Source of the DNA: an uncultured Collinsella sp.
GTDB taxonomy: Bacteria; Actinomycetota; Coriobacteriia; Coriobacteriales; Coriobacteriaceae
NCBI GenBank assembly: GCA_900766165.1
Contig: CAAFUK010000032.1
Coordinates: 16,334 to 80,333, forward strand
DNA: 64,000 nt
Direction of reading: 5' to 3'
Shown in pieces: positions 26,224 through 35,099 of the stretch. Below the pieces are notes generated by a model. It was not told the DNA's origin and did no database searches. It saw nothing but the letters and a program-made list of their open reading frames with translations. How positions within the stretch are numbered: position 1 is the stretch's first letter; each line of letters starts with the position of its first letter. A program made the translations under genes and the position numbers.

Positions 26224-28209
26224 ATGAAGCTCGCACTTGCACAGATCGATATGCGCCTGGGTGATATTGAGGGCATTTGCGGTCGCATCGAGGATCAAGC
26301 CCGTTTGGCCCACGAGCGCGGGGCGCGCGTACTGTGCGTCCCGGCTCCGCTCTTTATGGGTGCTCTGCCCGGCGGCCTGGTGGGCACTGCCGACTTTGAG
26401 CACGATATGTTGATGGGCCTGACCGGTGTTGCCGAGCGCATCCAAGAGCTCGACATGATCTGCATCGTGCCCTCTGCGGTTTCGTTTGAGGGCCAGCCCC
26501 TGCTTGACTACATGATGCTCAAAGACGGTCGCGTGGTGCCAGCGCGCGCAAGCATTGCCCTGCAGCGTGGCGAGAACAACGACGCGCGTTGGGCGCCTCC
26601 GGTGTTTGACGTGGACGGCGTGCGCATCGCCGTGGTGTTTGACCTGGATCGCGAGCTCGAGATGCTGCCGACCGGCGTCGACCTCATTGCCTATTTCCAG
26701 TTTAATGCGTTTGACATGACCGATCGCGAGACCGCCGCCGTCGCCGCCGTGCGCAGCGGTGCTTACCGCAAGATCGCCTCCAAGCGCAGCGTATGGTTTG
26801 CCTGCATGGCTCCGGTCGGCGCCTATGACGAGTCGGTGTATACCGGCGGGTCGTTTGTGCTCGACGATTGCGGTCGCGTGGTGGCCCAGGCGCCGTGCTT
26901 TGAGGAGAGCCTGCTGGTTCAGGAGATTCAGCGCGGCGTGATGCTCGATGCCCTGGAGGACCATGAGCTGCCCCAGTTTCGCTCCGAGGAGTGGCTGTGG
27001 CAGGCGCTGGTGCTTGCCGTGCGCGACAATGCCCGCGCCCGCGGTGCGTCGCGTGCCGTGGTGGCGCTCGAGGGCGATTTGCCGTCGTCCCTGTTGGCAG
27101 CGCTTGCCGTCGATGCCTTGGGTCCTCGTAACGTAATTGGCTTAGTGCTGGGGCGCAACCGCATCTTTACGCCGGCGCAGGAGGAGGCCGAGACCGCCCG
27201 CTGTTCTGCTGTTCGCTCAATCGCCGAGCGCTTGCACATTCGCACCGTCGAGCGCGATGCGCCGGATGCGGAGCGCGTGCTCGACCGCGACGTGTCGGCG
27301 GGCGATGCCGAGCGCCTGCGTTCGCGTGCGCTGGGCCTGATGCTCGAGGATACGGCGCTCGAGCTGGGCGCCATGGCGCTGAGCCCGCTTTCCAAGACCG
27401 AGTATGCGCTGGCGGCGCCCGCGCTGTCCGGTGGCTACCAGGGCGACTTTGCGCCCTTTGGCGATGTGTATCTGTCGACACTCGAGTTTGTGGCACGCGT
27501 GCGCAACCGTGTCTCGGCCGTGGTGCCCCAAGAGCTCGTGACGCTCAACGCGGTGGAGGATTGCATGGATCGCGTGCTGGCGCAAGCGCTCTCGACGCTC
27601 GCCGGTCCGGTTGATATGCTCGATCGCGCGGCGCAGCTGCTTGGCGGGCTTGAGCCGGGCGAGGTCGATGGTGCGCTCGAGTCGCACGTAGACCGCAATC
27701 GACCTTTCGACGACATCCCGATGGCCGCCGCCAAGCCCGAGGCCTGCTCGCTGCTGCTGATGCTCGTGCGCCAGGGTGAGGCTGCTCGTCGCATGTTACC
27801 GACGGTGCCGATCGTTTCGGCCCGTTCGTTTGTCGAGCGCGCCTGGCCGTACATGCTTGCGTGGTCCGATCTGGGGCTCAACGGTAAGGAGCGCATGACG
27901 GTTGATTCTCTGGCACGCGCCGAGGTGCGCCGTTTTGCCGACGACGATACGAGTGACCGTATGCGCGGCGAGATGATGGGCTTATTGGGCGAGCTGTTGG
28001 GTATTTCACCCGAGCAGATGGAAGAGCTGCGCTCCGAGGACGGTCAGCGTCGTCTGCACGAGGGCATGAAGCGGTTTGAGGGCGAGGTCCAGGACGCCAT
28101 TGATAAGATGATGGGCGGTCAGGGCGGACCGCAGGGTGGGCCCCAGGGAGGTCCGATGCCGCATCCGCCGATAGATCCGAGGCAGTTTCCGTTCTTCTCG
28201 CAGAACTAA
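26224..28209 (+). CDS. NAD synthetase-like protein with degenerate catalytic sites (putative pseudoenzyme)
   Basis: 661 residues laid out like glutamine-dependent NadE: an N-terminal nitrilase fold (KLALAQIDMRLGDIEG onward) and a synthetase-like fold (LLAALAVDALGPRNVIGLVL). Every catalytic position I can map is lost. The nitrilase Glu in PEL is A41 (VPAPL), the nucleophile Cys in ICED is replaced around D140 (FDLDRE), the Lys region reads VVPARAS, and the PP-loop SGGxDS reads EGDLPSS (283-289). Flanking text such as GDFAPFGDVYLSTLEFVARVRN still matches NadE. The last ~150 residues are a helical extension ending in a GGQGGPQGGPQGG tail. It probably has a binding or scaffolding role. A true nadE should exist elsewhere. 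Confidence 0.7.
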   Translation: MKLALAQIDMRLGDIEGICGRIEDQARLAHERGARVLCVPAPLFMGALPGGLVGTADFEHDMLMGLTGVAERIQELDMICIVPSAVSFEGQPLLDYMMLKDGRVVPARASIALQRGENNDARWAPPVFDVDGVRIAVVFDLDRELEMLPTGVDLIAYFQFNAFDMTDRETAAVAAVRSGAYRKIASKRSVWFACMAPVGAYDESVYTGGSFVLDDCGRVVAQAPCFEESLLVQEIQRGVMLDALEDHELPQFRSEEWLWQALVLAVRDNARARGASRAVVALEGDLPSSLLAALAVDALGPRNVIGLVLGRNRIFTPAQEEAETARCSAVRSIAERLHIRTVERDAPDAERVLDRDVSAGDAERLRSRALGLMLEDTALELGAMALSPLSKTEYALAAPALSGGYQGDFAPFGDVYLSTLEFVARVRNRVSAVVPQELVTLNAVEDCMDRVLAQALSTLAGPVDMLDRAAQLLGGLEPGEVDGALESHVDRNRPFDDIPMAAAKPEACSLLLMLVRQGEAARRMLPTVPIVSARSFVERAWPYMLAWSDLGLNGKERMTVDSLARAEVRRFADDDTSDRMRGEMMGLLGELLGISPEQMEELRSEDGQRRLHEGMKRFEGEVQDAIDKMMGGQGGPQGGPQGGPMPHPPIDPRQFPFFSQN

Positions 28210-28241
28210 AAATGTTACGCGGTTTTACCAAACCGCGTAAC
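28206..28241 (-). terminator. Terminator-like hairpin on the minus strand, end of a structured intergenic segment
   Basis: Perfect 12-bp stem GTTACGCGGTTT / AAACCGCGTAAC (28214-28225 with 28230-28241). On the minus strand it is followed by ATTTTTAG. It overlaps the stop of the plus-strand NadE-like gene, so it would end a transcript coming from the ruvC side. Confidence 0.6.
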
Positions 28242-28375
28242 GAGTCGACGCTGCGCGAGCCCCTGCCGGGCAATCTGCCGCTCAAACCGTCGCTTGCGTA
28301 CAGAAGTACGCGGCGCTCCTCTTTCGCGACACCTTGCCACGGCAGGGACTCGCTCGCTGACTTATGCTCAACCTA
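28242..28375 (-). ncRNA. Candidate structured RNA or dispersed repeat before ruvC
   Basis: Read on the minus strand there are paired blocks: AGCGAGCGAGTCCCTGCCG with GGCAGGGGCTCGCGC at the outside, and GCGTAC TTCT GTACGC as a perfect inner hairpin. A T-tailed hairpin follows at 28206-28241. There is no ribosome site or convincing frame. It could be a small RNA converging on the NadE-like gene, or a repeat element. The strand is chosen from the T-tail. Confidence 0.35.
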
Positions 28376-28389
28376 TGGTTCAACCTTGC

Positions 28390-28433
28390 TTGCTAGATAC
28401 GGTCACTGTTGTGTTATTCTAGAACAGACGTTC
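28390..28433 (+). promoter_or_regulatory. ruvCAB promoter with LexA (SOS) box
   Basis: TTGCTA (28390-28395) and TTATTC (28414-28419) form a promoter candidate. GAACAGACGTTC at 28422-28433 is an exact match to the GAAC-N4-GTTC core of the SOS box used by LexA in Gram-positive bacteria. It sits just downstream of the -10, ideal for repression of ruvCAB. Confidence 0.7.
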
Positions 28434-28489
28434 GTGAATGATGCGCGGGGCCTTGCCTTGCGCTGTGCTTGTGACGAGGGGAGGTCGGC

Positions 28490-29011
28490 TTGGTTATCTT
28501 GGGTATCGACCCTGGTTTGGCCCATACGGGCTGGGGGATTATCGAGGAGCGGCGTGGCGAGGTCCGCTGCCGTGCCTACGGTTGTATCGAGACCAGCGCG
28601 GGCAGCCCGCTCGCGGTGCGCCTGTCGCATATCGCCCGCGACCTCAAGGGCGTCGTCGAGCGCTACCGCCCCGATACTGCCGCCATCGAGAGCATTTACT
28701 TTGGCGCCAACGTTCGCTCGGCCATCCCTACGGCGCATGCCCGCGGTGCTGCACTCGTGGCGCTTTCGGAATGCGCACTCGAGATTGGCGAGTATACGCC
28801 CATGCAGATTAAGCAGGCTGTTGTGGGTACCGGCGCCGCAGATAAACGGCAGGTTGCCTACATGGTGCGCACGCTCACGCAGCTTGATCACGACCCACAC
28901 CCAGACCATGCCGCCGATGCCCTGGCTTGCGCCATCTGTCACGTTAACCTAAGCCGTACCCGAGCGCTTACCGGCGGCGAGTTCTATCAACAGAGAGGAA
29001 CCGGATACTGA
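28490..29011 (+). CDS. ruvC: Crossover junction endodeoxyribonuclease RuvC
   Basis: 173 residues. RuvC is the dimeric Holliday-junction resolvase. It begins VILGIDPGLAHTGWG with the first catalytic Asp, then AIESIYFG with the catalytic Glu, and DHAADALACAICH near the C-terminus with the last acidic residues. The start is TTG at 28490, with GGGGAGG about 5 bases upstream. The stop overlaps the ruvA ATG by one base, indicating translational coupling. Confidence 0.95.
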   Translation: MVILGIDPGLAHTGWGIIEERRGEVRCRAYGCIETSAGSPLAVRLSHIARDLKGVVERYRPDTAAIESIYFGANVRSAIPTAHARGAALVALSECALEIGEYTPMQIKQAVVGTGAADKRQVAYMVRTLTQLDHDPHPDHAADALACAICHVNLSRTRALTGGEFYQQRGTGY

Positions 29012-29631
29012 TGATCTCCCAGCTCCATGGAACGCTTGTCGAGGCCACGATGAGCTCGGCCGTCGTCGATGTATCGGGCGTGGGCTTTGAACTCGGTATT
29101 TCGGGCAGCACTGCCGCCACGCTGCCTACGCCCGGCGGCGAGGTTCGCCTCTATACCCGCATGCAGGTGCGCGAGGACGCCATGACGCTCTTTGGCTTTG
29201 CTTCCAAGGACGAGCGCACGATGTTCGATCGGCTCGTTTCTGTCTCGGGCGTCGGTCCGCGCCTGGCGCTTGCTGTGCTTTCCACCTATACCGTGGGACA
29301 GCTGTATTCCCTGGTGATGGCCGAGGACGACAAGGGCATGGCCAAGGTTCCCGGTGTGGGCAAAAAGACCGCCCAGCGCCTCATCTTGGAGCTCAAGAGT
29401 ACCTTTGCCAAGGACAAGGGCTTTGTTCCGGTCGACGTAATCCCCGGTCAGGCTGCGATGCCGGTCCCCGCCGCCGCTCCCTCGGCAATCGATGACGCCC
29501 GCGCGGCACTCCTTTCCATGGGCTTTAGCCCGCAGGAGACCGAGGTTGCCCTGAGCGGGTATGATGGGCAGGATATGCGTGTCGAGGACCTGCTCGGCGC
29601 GGCGCTTAAGCGACTCGGAATGGATGCGTGA
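29011..29631 (+). CDS. ruvA: Holliday junction DNA helicase subunit RuvA
   Basis: 206 residues with the three standard domains: N-terminal OB fold ([20 protein letters not shown]), tandem helix-hairpin-helix ([14 protein letters not shown] and [17 protein letters not shown]), and the C-terminal RuvB-binding domain ([19 protein letters not shown]). RuvA binds the four-way junction and loads RuvB. Both ends overlap the neighbouring ruv genes. Confidence 0.96.
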   Translation: MISQLHGTLVEATMSSAVVDVSGVGFELGISGSTAATLPTPGGEVRLYTRMQVREDAMTLFGFASKDERTMFDRLVSVSGVGPRLALAVLSTYTVGQLYSLVMAEDDKGMAKVPGVGKKTAQRLILELKSTFAKDKGFVPVDVIPGQAAMPVPAAAPSAIDDARAALLSMGFSPQETEVALSGYDGQDMRVEDLLGAALKRLGMDA

Positions 29632-30698
29632 TGTGGGAAGCCGATGACTCTCAGGACTTGTGGTCGACGCCCGGCAACTCGCCGGCGGCATCCATGGCGC
29701 ACGGTGAGCGTATGGTGGGCTCGGAACTGACACCCGAGGACCTCGATGTCGACCGTACCCTGCGTCCCCAGCGCTTGGACGACTACTGCGGTCAGGAGCA
29801 TATCAAGCAGAGCCTTCGCGTGCTGATCGAGGCGGCGCAGAGCCGTGGCGAGACGCTCGACCACGTGATTTTCTCGGGCCCTCCGGGCCTGGGCAAGACC
29901 ACGTTGGCCACGGTTATCGCCAACGAGCTGGGCGCTCAGATCAAGACGACGAGCGGCCCGGCTATTGCGCGTACCGGTGACCTGGCGGCCATCCTGACTA
30001 ACTTGCAGCCGGGTGACGTGCTGTTTATCGATGAGATCCACCGCCTTAACCGGTCGGTCGAGGAAGTCCTATATCCCGCTATGGAGGACTTTGCGCTCGA
30101 TATCGTGATCGGTAAAGGTCCGGCCGCACGTTCGATTCGCCTAGATATTCCCAAGTTTACGCTGGTGGCGGCAACGACCCGCTCGGGTATGCTCACGGGC
30201 CCGCTACGCGACCGCTTTGGCATTTCGTATCGCCTGGACTACTACACGGTCGAGGAGCTTGCCCAGATCGTGACGCGCTCGGCGACCATCCTGGGCGTGA
30301 CGATCGACCATCCGAGCGCGCTCGAGATCGGCTCGCGCTCGCGTGGCACGCCGCGCTTGGCCAACCGTCTGCTCAAGCGCGTGCGCGACTATGCGCAGGT
30401 GCGCGGCAACGGTCCTATTGAGCTTGATATTTGCCGTCAGGCGCTCGAGTTCTTCGAGATTGATGAGCTTGGTCTGGACTGGATGGACATTCGTATCTTG
30501 GAGACGCTTGCCAAGACGTTCTCTGGTCGTGCCGTGGGTTTGACGACCCTTGCCAGCGCGGTGGGCGAGGACCCGGGTACGCTCGAGGATGTCTATGAGC
30601 CCTACCTGCTGCAGTGCGGCTTGATGATTCGCACGCCCCAGGGCCGTCAGGCAACCTTGCGCACCTTTGAGCACTTGGGCATCGAGCCAGCCGTTTAG
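29631..30698 (+). CDS. ruvB: Holliday junction branch-migration ATPase RuvB
   Basis: 355 residues, AAA+ motor of branch migration. Visible are the [16 protein letters not shown] entry segment, Walker [10 protein letters not shown], Walker [11 protein letters not shown], sensor 1 AATTRSG, and sensor 2 within [17 protein letters not shown]-terminal winged helix with [13 protein letters not shown] closes the protein. It starts at ATG 29631, overlapping the ruvA stop; GTG 29628 is an alternative 3 bases earlier. Last gene of the SOS-type operon. Confidence 0.96.
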   Translation: MWEADDSQDLWSTPGNSPAASMAHGERMVGSELTPEDLDVDRTLRPQRLDDYCGQEHIKQSLRVLIEAAQSRGETLDHVIFSGPPGLGKTTLATVIANELGAQIKTTSGPAIARTGDLAAILTNLQPGDVLFIDEIHRLNRSVEEVLYPAMEDFALDIVIGKGPAARSIRLDIPKFTLVAATTRSGMLTGPLRDRFGISYRLDYYTVEELAQIVTRSATILGVTIDHPSALEIGSRSRGTPRLANRLLKRVRDYAQVRGNGPIELDICRQALEFFEIDELGLDWMDIRILETLAKTFSGRAVGLTTLASAVGEDPGTLEDVYEPYLLQCGLMIRTPQGRQATLRTFEHLGIEPAV

Positions 30699-30844
30699 AG
30701 GCGGGTTTGTTTTGGCTGGTCTGTAGGCTATCGCTGAGCATTGGATAAACATATCGCCATTCATCGGTTACGGGTGTTTTACTATTGCGCGCCCGTGCTA
30801 TGCTGAAATGGTCTTTTTCTCATTCGGTAACGAAAGGACCGCCC

Positions 30845-32512
30845 ATGCCTACTGACATCGAAATCGCACGTTCCGTCACGCCGCTGCCCATTACCGAGGT
30901 GGCTAAGAACGCCGGCGTCGACGTAAAGCACCTGATTCCGTATGGCTTCGACAAGGCTAAGGTTGACTATTCACTGCTCAACGAGCCGACCGATCACCAG
31001 GCCAAGCTCGTCCTCGTGACCGCTATCAATCCCACGCCCGCCGGCGAGGGCAAGACCACCACGACTATCGGTCTGGCCGATGGTTTGCGCCGTCGCGGCG
31101 TCAAGAGCGCTGTGGCCCTGCGTGAGCCTTCGCTCGGTCCTGTCTTTGGCGTAAAGGGCGGCGCCGCCGGCGGCGGCTGGGCTCAGGTCATCCCCATGGA
31201 GGATATCAACCTGCACTTTACCGGCGACTTCCATGCTATTGGCGCCGCCAATAACCTGCTGGCTGCCATGCTCGACAACCATATTCAGCAAGGCAACCAG
31301 CTCGGTATCGATGTTAAGCGCATCACCTGGAAGCGCGTCGTCGACATGAACGACCGCCAGCTGCGCCACGTTATCGACGGCATTGGCGGCAAGGCCCAGG
31401 GCGTGCCGCGCGAGGACGGCTTCGACATCACTGTCGCCTCCGAAGTCATGGCGATCCTGTGCCTGTCCACGAGTATCATTGACCTCAAGGAGCGCCTGGG
31501 CGAGATCGTCGTCGGCTACAGCTTTGCCGGTGAGCCCGTTCGCGCCCGCGACCTCAAGGCTCAGGGCGCCATGGCCGCGCTGCTTAAGGACGCGCTCAAG
31601 CCCAACCTGGTGCAGACGCTCGAGGGTACGCCCGCGTTTGTCCACGGTGGCCCCTTCGCCAACATCGCCCACGGCTGCAACTCCATCATGGCTACGCGCA
31701 TGGCTATGCGCTTTGGCGATGTCGCCATTACCGAGGCAGGCTTTGGTGCCGATCTGGGTGCTGAGAAGTTCCTCGACATCAAGTGCCGAATGACGGGCGT
31801 CCGCCCCAGCGCCGTCGTGATTGTCGCCACCGCCCGTGCGCTTAAGTACAACGGTGGCGTTGCTAAGGCCGACCTTAACGACGAGAACCTCGATGCCCTC
31901 AAGGCCGGCATGCCCAACCTGCTGCGTCACGTTGACAATATCCAGAACGTCTATGGTCTTCCCTGTGTGGTCGCCATCAACCGCTTCCCGACGGACACTG
32001 AGGCCGAACTCGAGCTCATCGAGTCCGAGTGCCAGAAGCTCGGCGTTAACGTTAAGCTTTCCGAGGTCTGGGCCAAGGGCGGCGAGGGCGCGCTCGACCT
32101 GGCTGATGAGGTCATGCGCCTGATTGAGCAGCCGAGCGAGCTCAAGTTTGCCTACGAGGACGGCGCCGATGTTGCCGATGCCCTCGAGGCCGTCGCCACC
32201 AAGGTCTACCGCGCCGACGGCGTTGACTTTACGCCGGCTGCCAAGCGTCAGCTCGCCGAGCTGCGCGAGAACGGCTTTGGCAACCTGCCGGTGTGCGTCG
32301 CCAAGACCCAGTACAGCTTTAGCGACAACGCCAAGGCCCTGGGCGCTCCCGAGAACTTCCGCATCACGGTGCGTGAGCTCAAGGTTTCCGCCGGTGCCCA
32401 CTTTGTGGTCGCACTGACTGGCAGCGTTCTGACCATGCCGGGCCTGCCCAAGGTCCCCGCGGCCGAGAACATCGACGTCGACAACGACGGCAACATCACC
32501 GGCCTGTTCTAA
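30845..32512 (+). CDS. fhs: Formate--tetrahydrofolate ligase
   Basis: 555 residues, standard length. It makes 10-formyl-tetrahydrofolate from formate, tetrahydrofolate and ATP. Key signatures are the ATP-binding [11 protein letters not shown] near residues 60-70, [22 protein letters not shown], and [20 protein letters not shown]. With fchA and folD at 43.0-44.5 kb it completes the route from formate to methylene-tetrahydrofolate used for purine and thymidylate synthesis and in acetogenic metabolism. The ATG is preceded by AAAGGA. It is monocistronic with a strong terminator. Confidence 0.97.
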   Translation: MPTDIEIARSVTPLPITEVAKNAGVDVKHLIPYGFDKAKVDYSLLNEPTDHQAKLVLVTAINPTPAGEGKTTTTIGLADGLRRRGVKSAVALREPSLGPVFGVKGGAAGGGWAQVIPMEDINLHFTGDFHAIGAANNLLAAMLDNHIQQGNQLGIDVKRITWKRVVDMNDRQLRHVIDGIGGKAQGVPREDGFDITVASEVMAILCLSTSIIDLKERLGEIVVGYSFAGEPVRARDLKAQGAMAALLKDALKPNLVQTLEGTPAFVHGGPFANIAHGCNSIMATRMAMRFGDVAITEAGFGADLGAEKFLDIKCRMTGVRPSAVVIVATARALKYNGGVAKADLNDENLDALKAGMPNLLRHVDNIQNVYGLPCVVAINRFPTDTEAELELIESECQKLGVNVKLSEVWAKGGEGALDLADEVMRLIEQPSELKFAYEDGADVADALEAVATKVYRADGVDFTPAAKRQLAELRENGFGNLPVCVAKTQYSFSDNAKALGAPENFRITVRELKVSAGAHFVVALTGSVLTMPGLPKVPAAENIDVDNDGNITGLF

Positions 32513-32537
32513 GCCTGCTGTCCATAGCTGCTAGCCC

Positions 32538-32573
32538 GCCCCGCCGCGCCCACAAGGCACGGCGGGGCTTTTT
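32538..32573 (+). terminator. Rho-independent terminator of fhs
   Basis: Stem GCCCCGCCG / CGGCGGGGC (32538-32546 with 32560-32568), then five T. The stem is the same 9-bp sequence as the fucO terminator. Confidence 0.9.
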
Positions 32574-32691
32574 GATCCTTAGGCCCGCGCATGTCTTGTA
32601 GATACCGACGGACTCTGCCCATCATAGGCTTTTGCGCGGGTAGAATGCATGGATAACTTGAGGCTCACGCGCGACGGAAAGGAATCGTTGC

Positions 32692-33681
32692 ATGGATCAG
32701 GACAAGACAACCGTGATGGGCGGCTACGGTTCCGCGCAGGCTGGCGATAGCGCCGATGCGACCCGCGTTGTTCCCAACCCCGGTTATACCGACCCCGCCG
32801 CGACGCGGCCTTCTGCCGAGCCCACCCGGGTTATGGGCTATGGCGACACGGCGCAGGATTCTTACGCTGCATCTTCGCAAGGCCCCTATGGCAACGCAGC
32901 TCCGGATCCGTTTGATTACGCGCCGCAGGATTCTTATGCTGCCTCGACGCCGAATCCCTATGACAACCTGCCGCAGAATCCCATTCCGCAGCCTCAGCAG
33001 ACGACGTATATGCCTCGCACGGCGCAGCCTCGCTACGAGTCGCGCGAGCCGTATCGCGAGTACCCCAAGTCGATTCCGCAATATGACGAGGACGAGGAGA
33101 AGAAGCCATCGCGTTCGTCGAGCGTGATCAAGAAGATCCTCATCGTGCTGGCGATCTTCTTTGCGCTGTCGGTTGTGTTTGCCATCGTGTCGGGCATGCT
33201 CAACAAGCGGGGGAGCTCAACGGCCGATACCGCTGCCGAGCAAACCGAGTCCGCCTCGTCTAGCACCGTCGATTTGAGCGATATCCCGGGGCAGTACTGG
33301 TCCAACGCCAAGAAGCTTCTCAAGTCGCGCGGCGCCGATCTTTCGAATGCCGTGGTCCTGACTGATGATGGCTCAACGCCCGTCGTCGATGCCAACTGGG
33401 TCGTTACTTCTGCCTACTATAACGACAGCGGCAACCTTGAAATTCAGCTCACGCACAAGAACGGCTTGGGCAACTCGTCCGACGGACAAAGCGGTACCGA
33501 CAGCTCGAGCTCCAACACGCTGGAGGACTTGAGCAACAAGGCACAGGAGTTGGGAGACAAGGCGCAAGAGCTGGGCGATACGGCCCAGAACCTGGGCGAC
33601 ACCGCGCAGAACTTGGGCGACATGGCGACGGATGCCTGGAACGCCCTGCAAAACGGCATCTCGGGCGCGCAGGGAAACTAG
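32692..33681 (+). CDS. Single-pass membrane protein with Thr-Val motifs and a C-terminal heptad repeat
   Basis: 329 residues, family not recognised. The cytoplasmic part (1-~140) is disordered, rich in Pro, Tyr, Gln and Asp, and holds spaced TTVMGG, ATRVV and PTRVMG motifs that resemble phosphothreonine sites of FHA-domain partners. One membrane helix follows (IKKILIVLAIFFALSVVFAIVSG, about 144-166). Outside is a compact domain starting DLSDIPGQYWSNAKKLLKSR, PASTA-like in look, then the LGD-x-AQ heptad repeat at the C-terminus, which should form a coiled coil. GGAAAGGAA precedes the ATG. It may be an envelope or division protein under Ser/Thr kinase control; that is inference. Confidence 0.6.
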   Translation: MDQDKTTVMGGYGSAQAGDSADATRVVPNPGYTDPAATRPSAEPTRVMGYGDTAQDSYAASSQGPYGNAAPDPFDYAPQDSYAASTPNPYDNLPQNPIPQPQQTTYMPRTAQPRYESREPYREYPKSIPQYDEDEEKKPSRSSSVIKKILIVLAIFFALSVVFAIVSGMLNKRGSSTADTAAEQTESASSSTVDLSDIPGQYWSNAKKLLKSRGADLSNAVVLTDDGSTPVVDANWVVTSAYYNDSGNLEIQLTHKNGLGNSSDGQSGTDSSSSNTLEDLSNKAQELGDKAQELGDTAQNLGDTAQNLGDMATDAWNALQNGISGAQGN

Positions 33682-33699
33682 CGGACGAGCGGAGCGGGG

Positions 33700-34881
33700 C
33701 TACAGCTGCTCGGCCGGACGCTCGGGCGAGCTAAAGCCCGAATCGAACGTGACGACGCACGAGACGTCGGGCCGGCGCTCATGCACGATGCGCGTGACGA
33801 GCTCCAGCAGCTCCTCGTCGGATATGTCAAAGCCGTCGGGACGCACCAGGTCAAACGAAACGAACCCGTCGTGCTCGTGCAGGTCGTGGATGGAGAGCGC
33901 GGGATCGATCTGCATGACGCCGCGCTTGACCCAGCCGCGCAGGTCGTCGCCGGTTGTCGCGATGGGGTCGCAGTGCAGCGTGATCCCAATGCCCATCTGG
34001 CGCTTGATGTCGTGCTCGATGGTGTCCAGGATCTCGTGGTGCTCAAACGCGTCGCCCTCGCCGGGCATCTCCACGTGGGCGCTGGCAAACTGACGACCGG
34101 GGCCGTAGTCGTGCACCATCAGGTCGTGTGTGCCCAAGACCTGCGGATAGGACATGATCTTGTCGCGGATTGCCTGGACGAGCTTGGGGTCGGGCGCTTG
34201 CCCCAGCAACGGGCTGATGGCGTTGCGCACTAGGCCCATGCCGCTGATGCAGATGAAGATGCCCACACCCAGGCCTGCCCAGCCATCGAGGTCAAAGCCG
34301 GTCGTCTGCGAAATAAGCGCCGCCACCAAGACCGAGCCCGAGGTGATGACGTCGTTTTTGGAGTCCTGTGCTGTGGCGATGAGCGTCTCCGAGTCGATGC
34401 GATCGCCCAGCGTGCGGTTGAACGCTGCCATCCAGAGCTTAACGAGCATGGACAAGACGAGGGCGGCTAAGGAGAGCACCGAATATGCAGTGGGGGAAGG
34501 CTTGATGATCTTAGTGACCGACTCGAGGATCAGATTGATGCCGACGGCGCAAACCAGGACGGCGACGAACAGGCCGGCGAGGTACTCATAGCGACCGTGG
34601 CCATAGGGGTGGCCTTCGTCTGCCGGGCGGCTGGCAAGGCGGAACCCGAGCAGGCTCACGATGTTGCTCGAGGCATCGGAGAGGTTGTTGAAAGCGTCGG
34701 CGATGAGGGAGACGGAGCCGGCGAGCAGGCCCGCGATGCCCTTGGCCAGGCACAGGGTGATGTTGAGGCCAATGCAGACGAGGCCTGCGGAAAAGCCCGC
34801 GTTGGTGCGGCAAGATGCATCGACCGGCTCGCTCTCGCTGCCGGGAACAAGAGTATGTACCAGCCGATTTACAAATAGCAT
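33700..34881 (-). CDS. Cation diffusion facilitator (CDF) family metal transporter
   Basis: 393 residues, with six membrane helices in the first 220 and a C-terminal cytoplasmic metal-binding domain. The family signature SLIADAFNNLSDASSNIVSL carries the Asp ligands of helix II, and GHPYGHGRYEYLAGL follows. TAQDSKNDVITSGSVLV provides the helix V ligands. These proton antiporters export zinc, iron or manganese. I chose the ATG at 34881, with GAGGA 9 bases upstream, over earlier in-frame starts that add an unconvincing N-terminus. It is convergent with the membrane protein gene, 18 bases apart. Confidence 0.9.
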   Translation of the reverse strand: MLFVNRLVHTLVPGSESEPVDASCRTNAGFSAGLVCIGLNITLCLAKGIAGLLAGSVSLIADAFNNLSDASSNIVSLLGFRLASRPADEGHPYGHGRYEYLAGLFVAVLVCAVGINLILESVTKIIKPSPTAYSVLSLAALVLSMLVKLWMAAFNRTLGDRIDSETLIATAQDSKNDVITSGSVLVAALISQTTGFDLDGWAGLGVGIFICISGMGLVRNAISPLLGQAPDPKLVQAIRDKIMSYPQVLGTHDLMVHDYGPGRQFASAHVEMPGEGDAFEHHEILDTIEHDIKRQMGIGITLHCDPIATTGDDLRGWVKRGVMQIDPALSIHDLHEHDGFVSFDLVRPDGFDISDEELLELVTRIVHERRPDVSCVVTFDSGFSSPERPAEQL

Positions 34882-35052
34882 AGCGGTCGTCCTCACAATC
34901 ATGTTTAAGGGGATAGTGTAGCTCGCGCGGGGGCGCCGTGCACCGATGCTCAGAAAATGCAGCAATAGTCTGCCGGTGCTAACGAGCGAGCCTTCTCGTC
35001 TGCCTGGGTGGTCCATTTTGGGCCACATGGGTATGGGCATGTGCCTGTTTGC

Positions 35053-35071
35053 TCGACATACTTAATGTCGA
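35053..35071. promoter_or_regulatory. Small palindrome before the zinc-ribbon gene
   Basis: TCGACAT ACTTA ATGTCGA is a perfect 7-bp inverted repeat just upstream of the ribosome site (AGGAGG near 35085). It is either an operator or a leader hairpin; there is no T-run. Confidence 0.4.
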
Positions 35072-35099
35072 CAGCCCCTGTGCAAAGGAGGACGTTTCC

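Noticed and set aside
32692..33681. Short repeats in the C-terminal coding region as a CRISPR-like array
   Set aside because: They are in-frame heptad repeats (LGD-x-AQ) encoding a coiled coil, with no spacers. No CRISPR array was seen anywhere.
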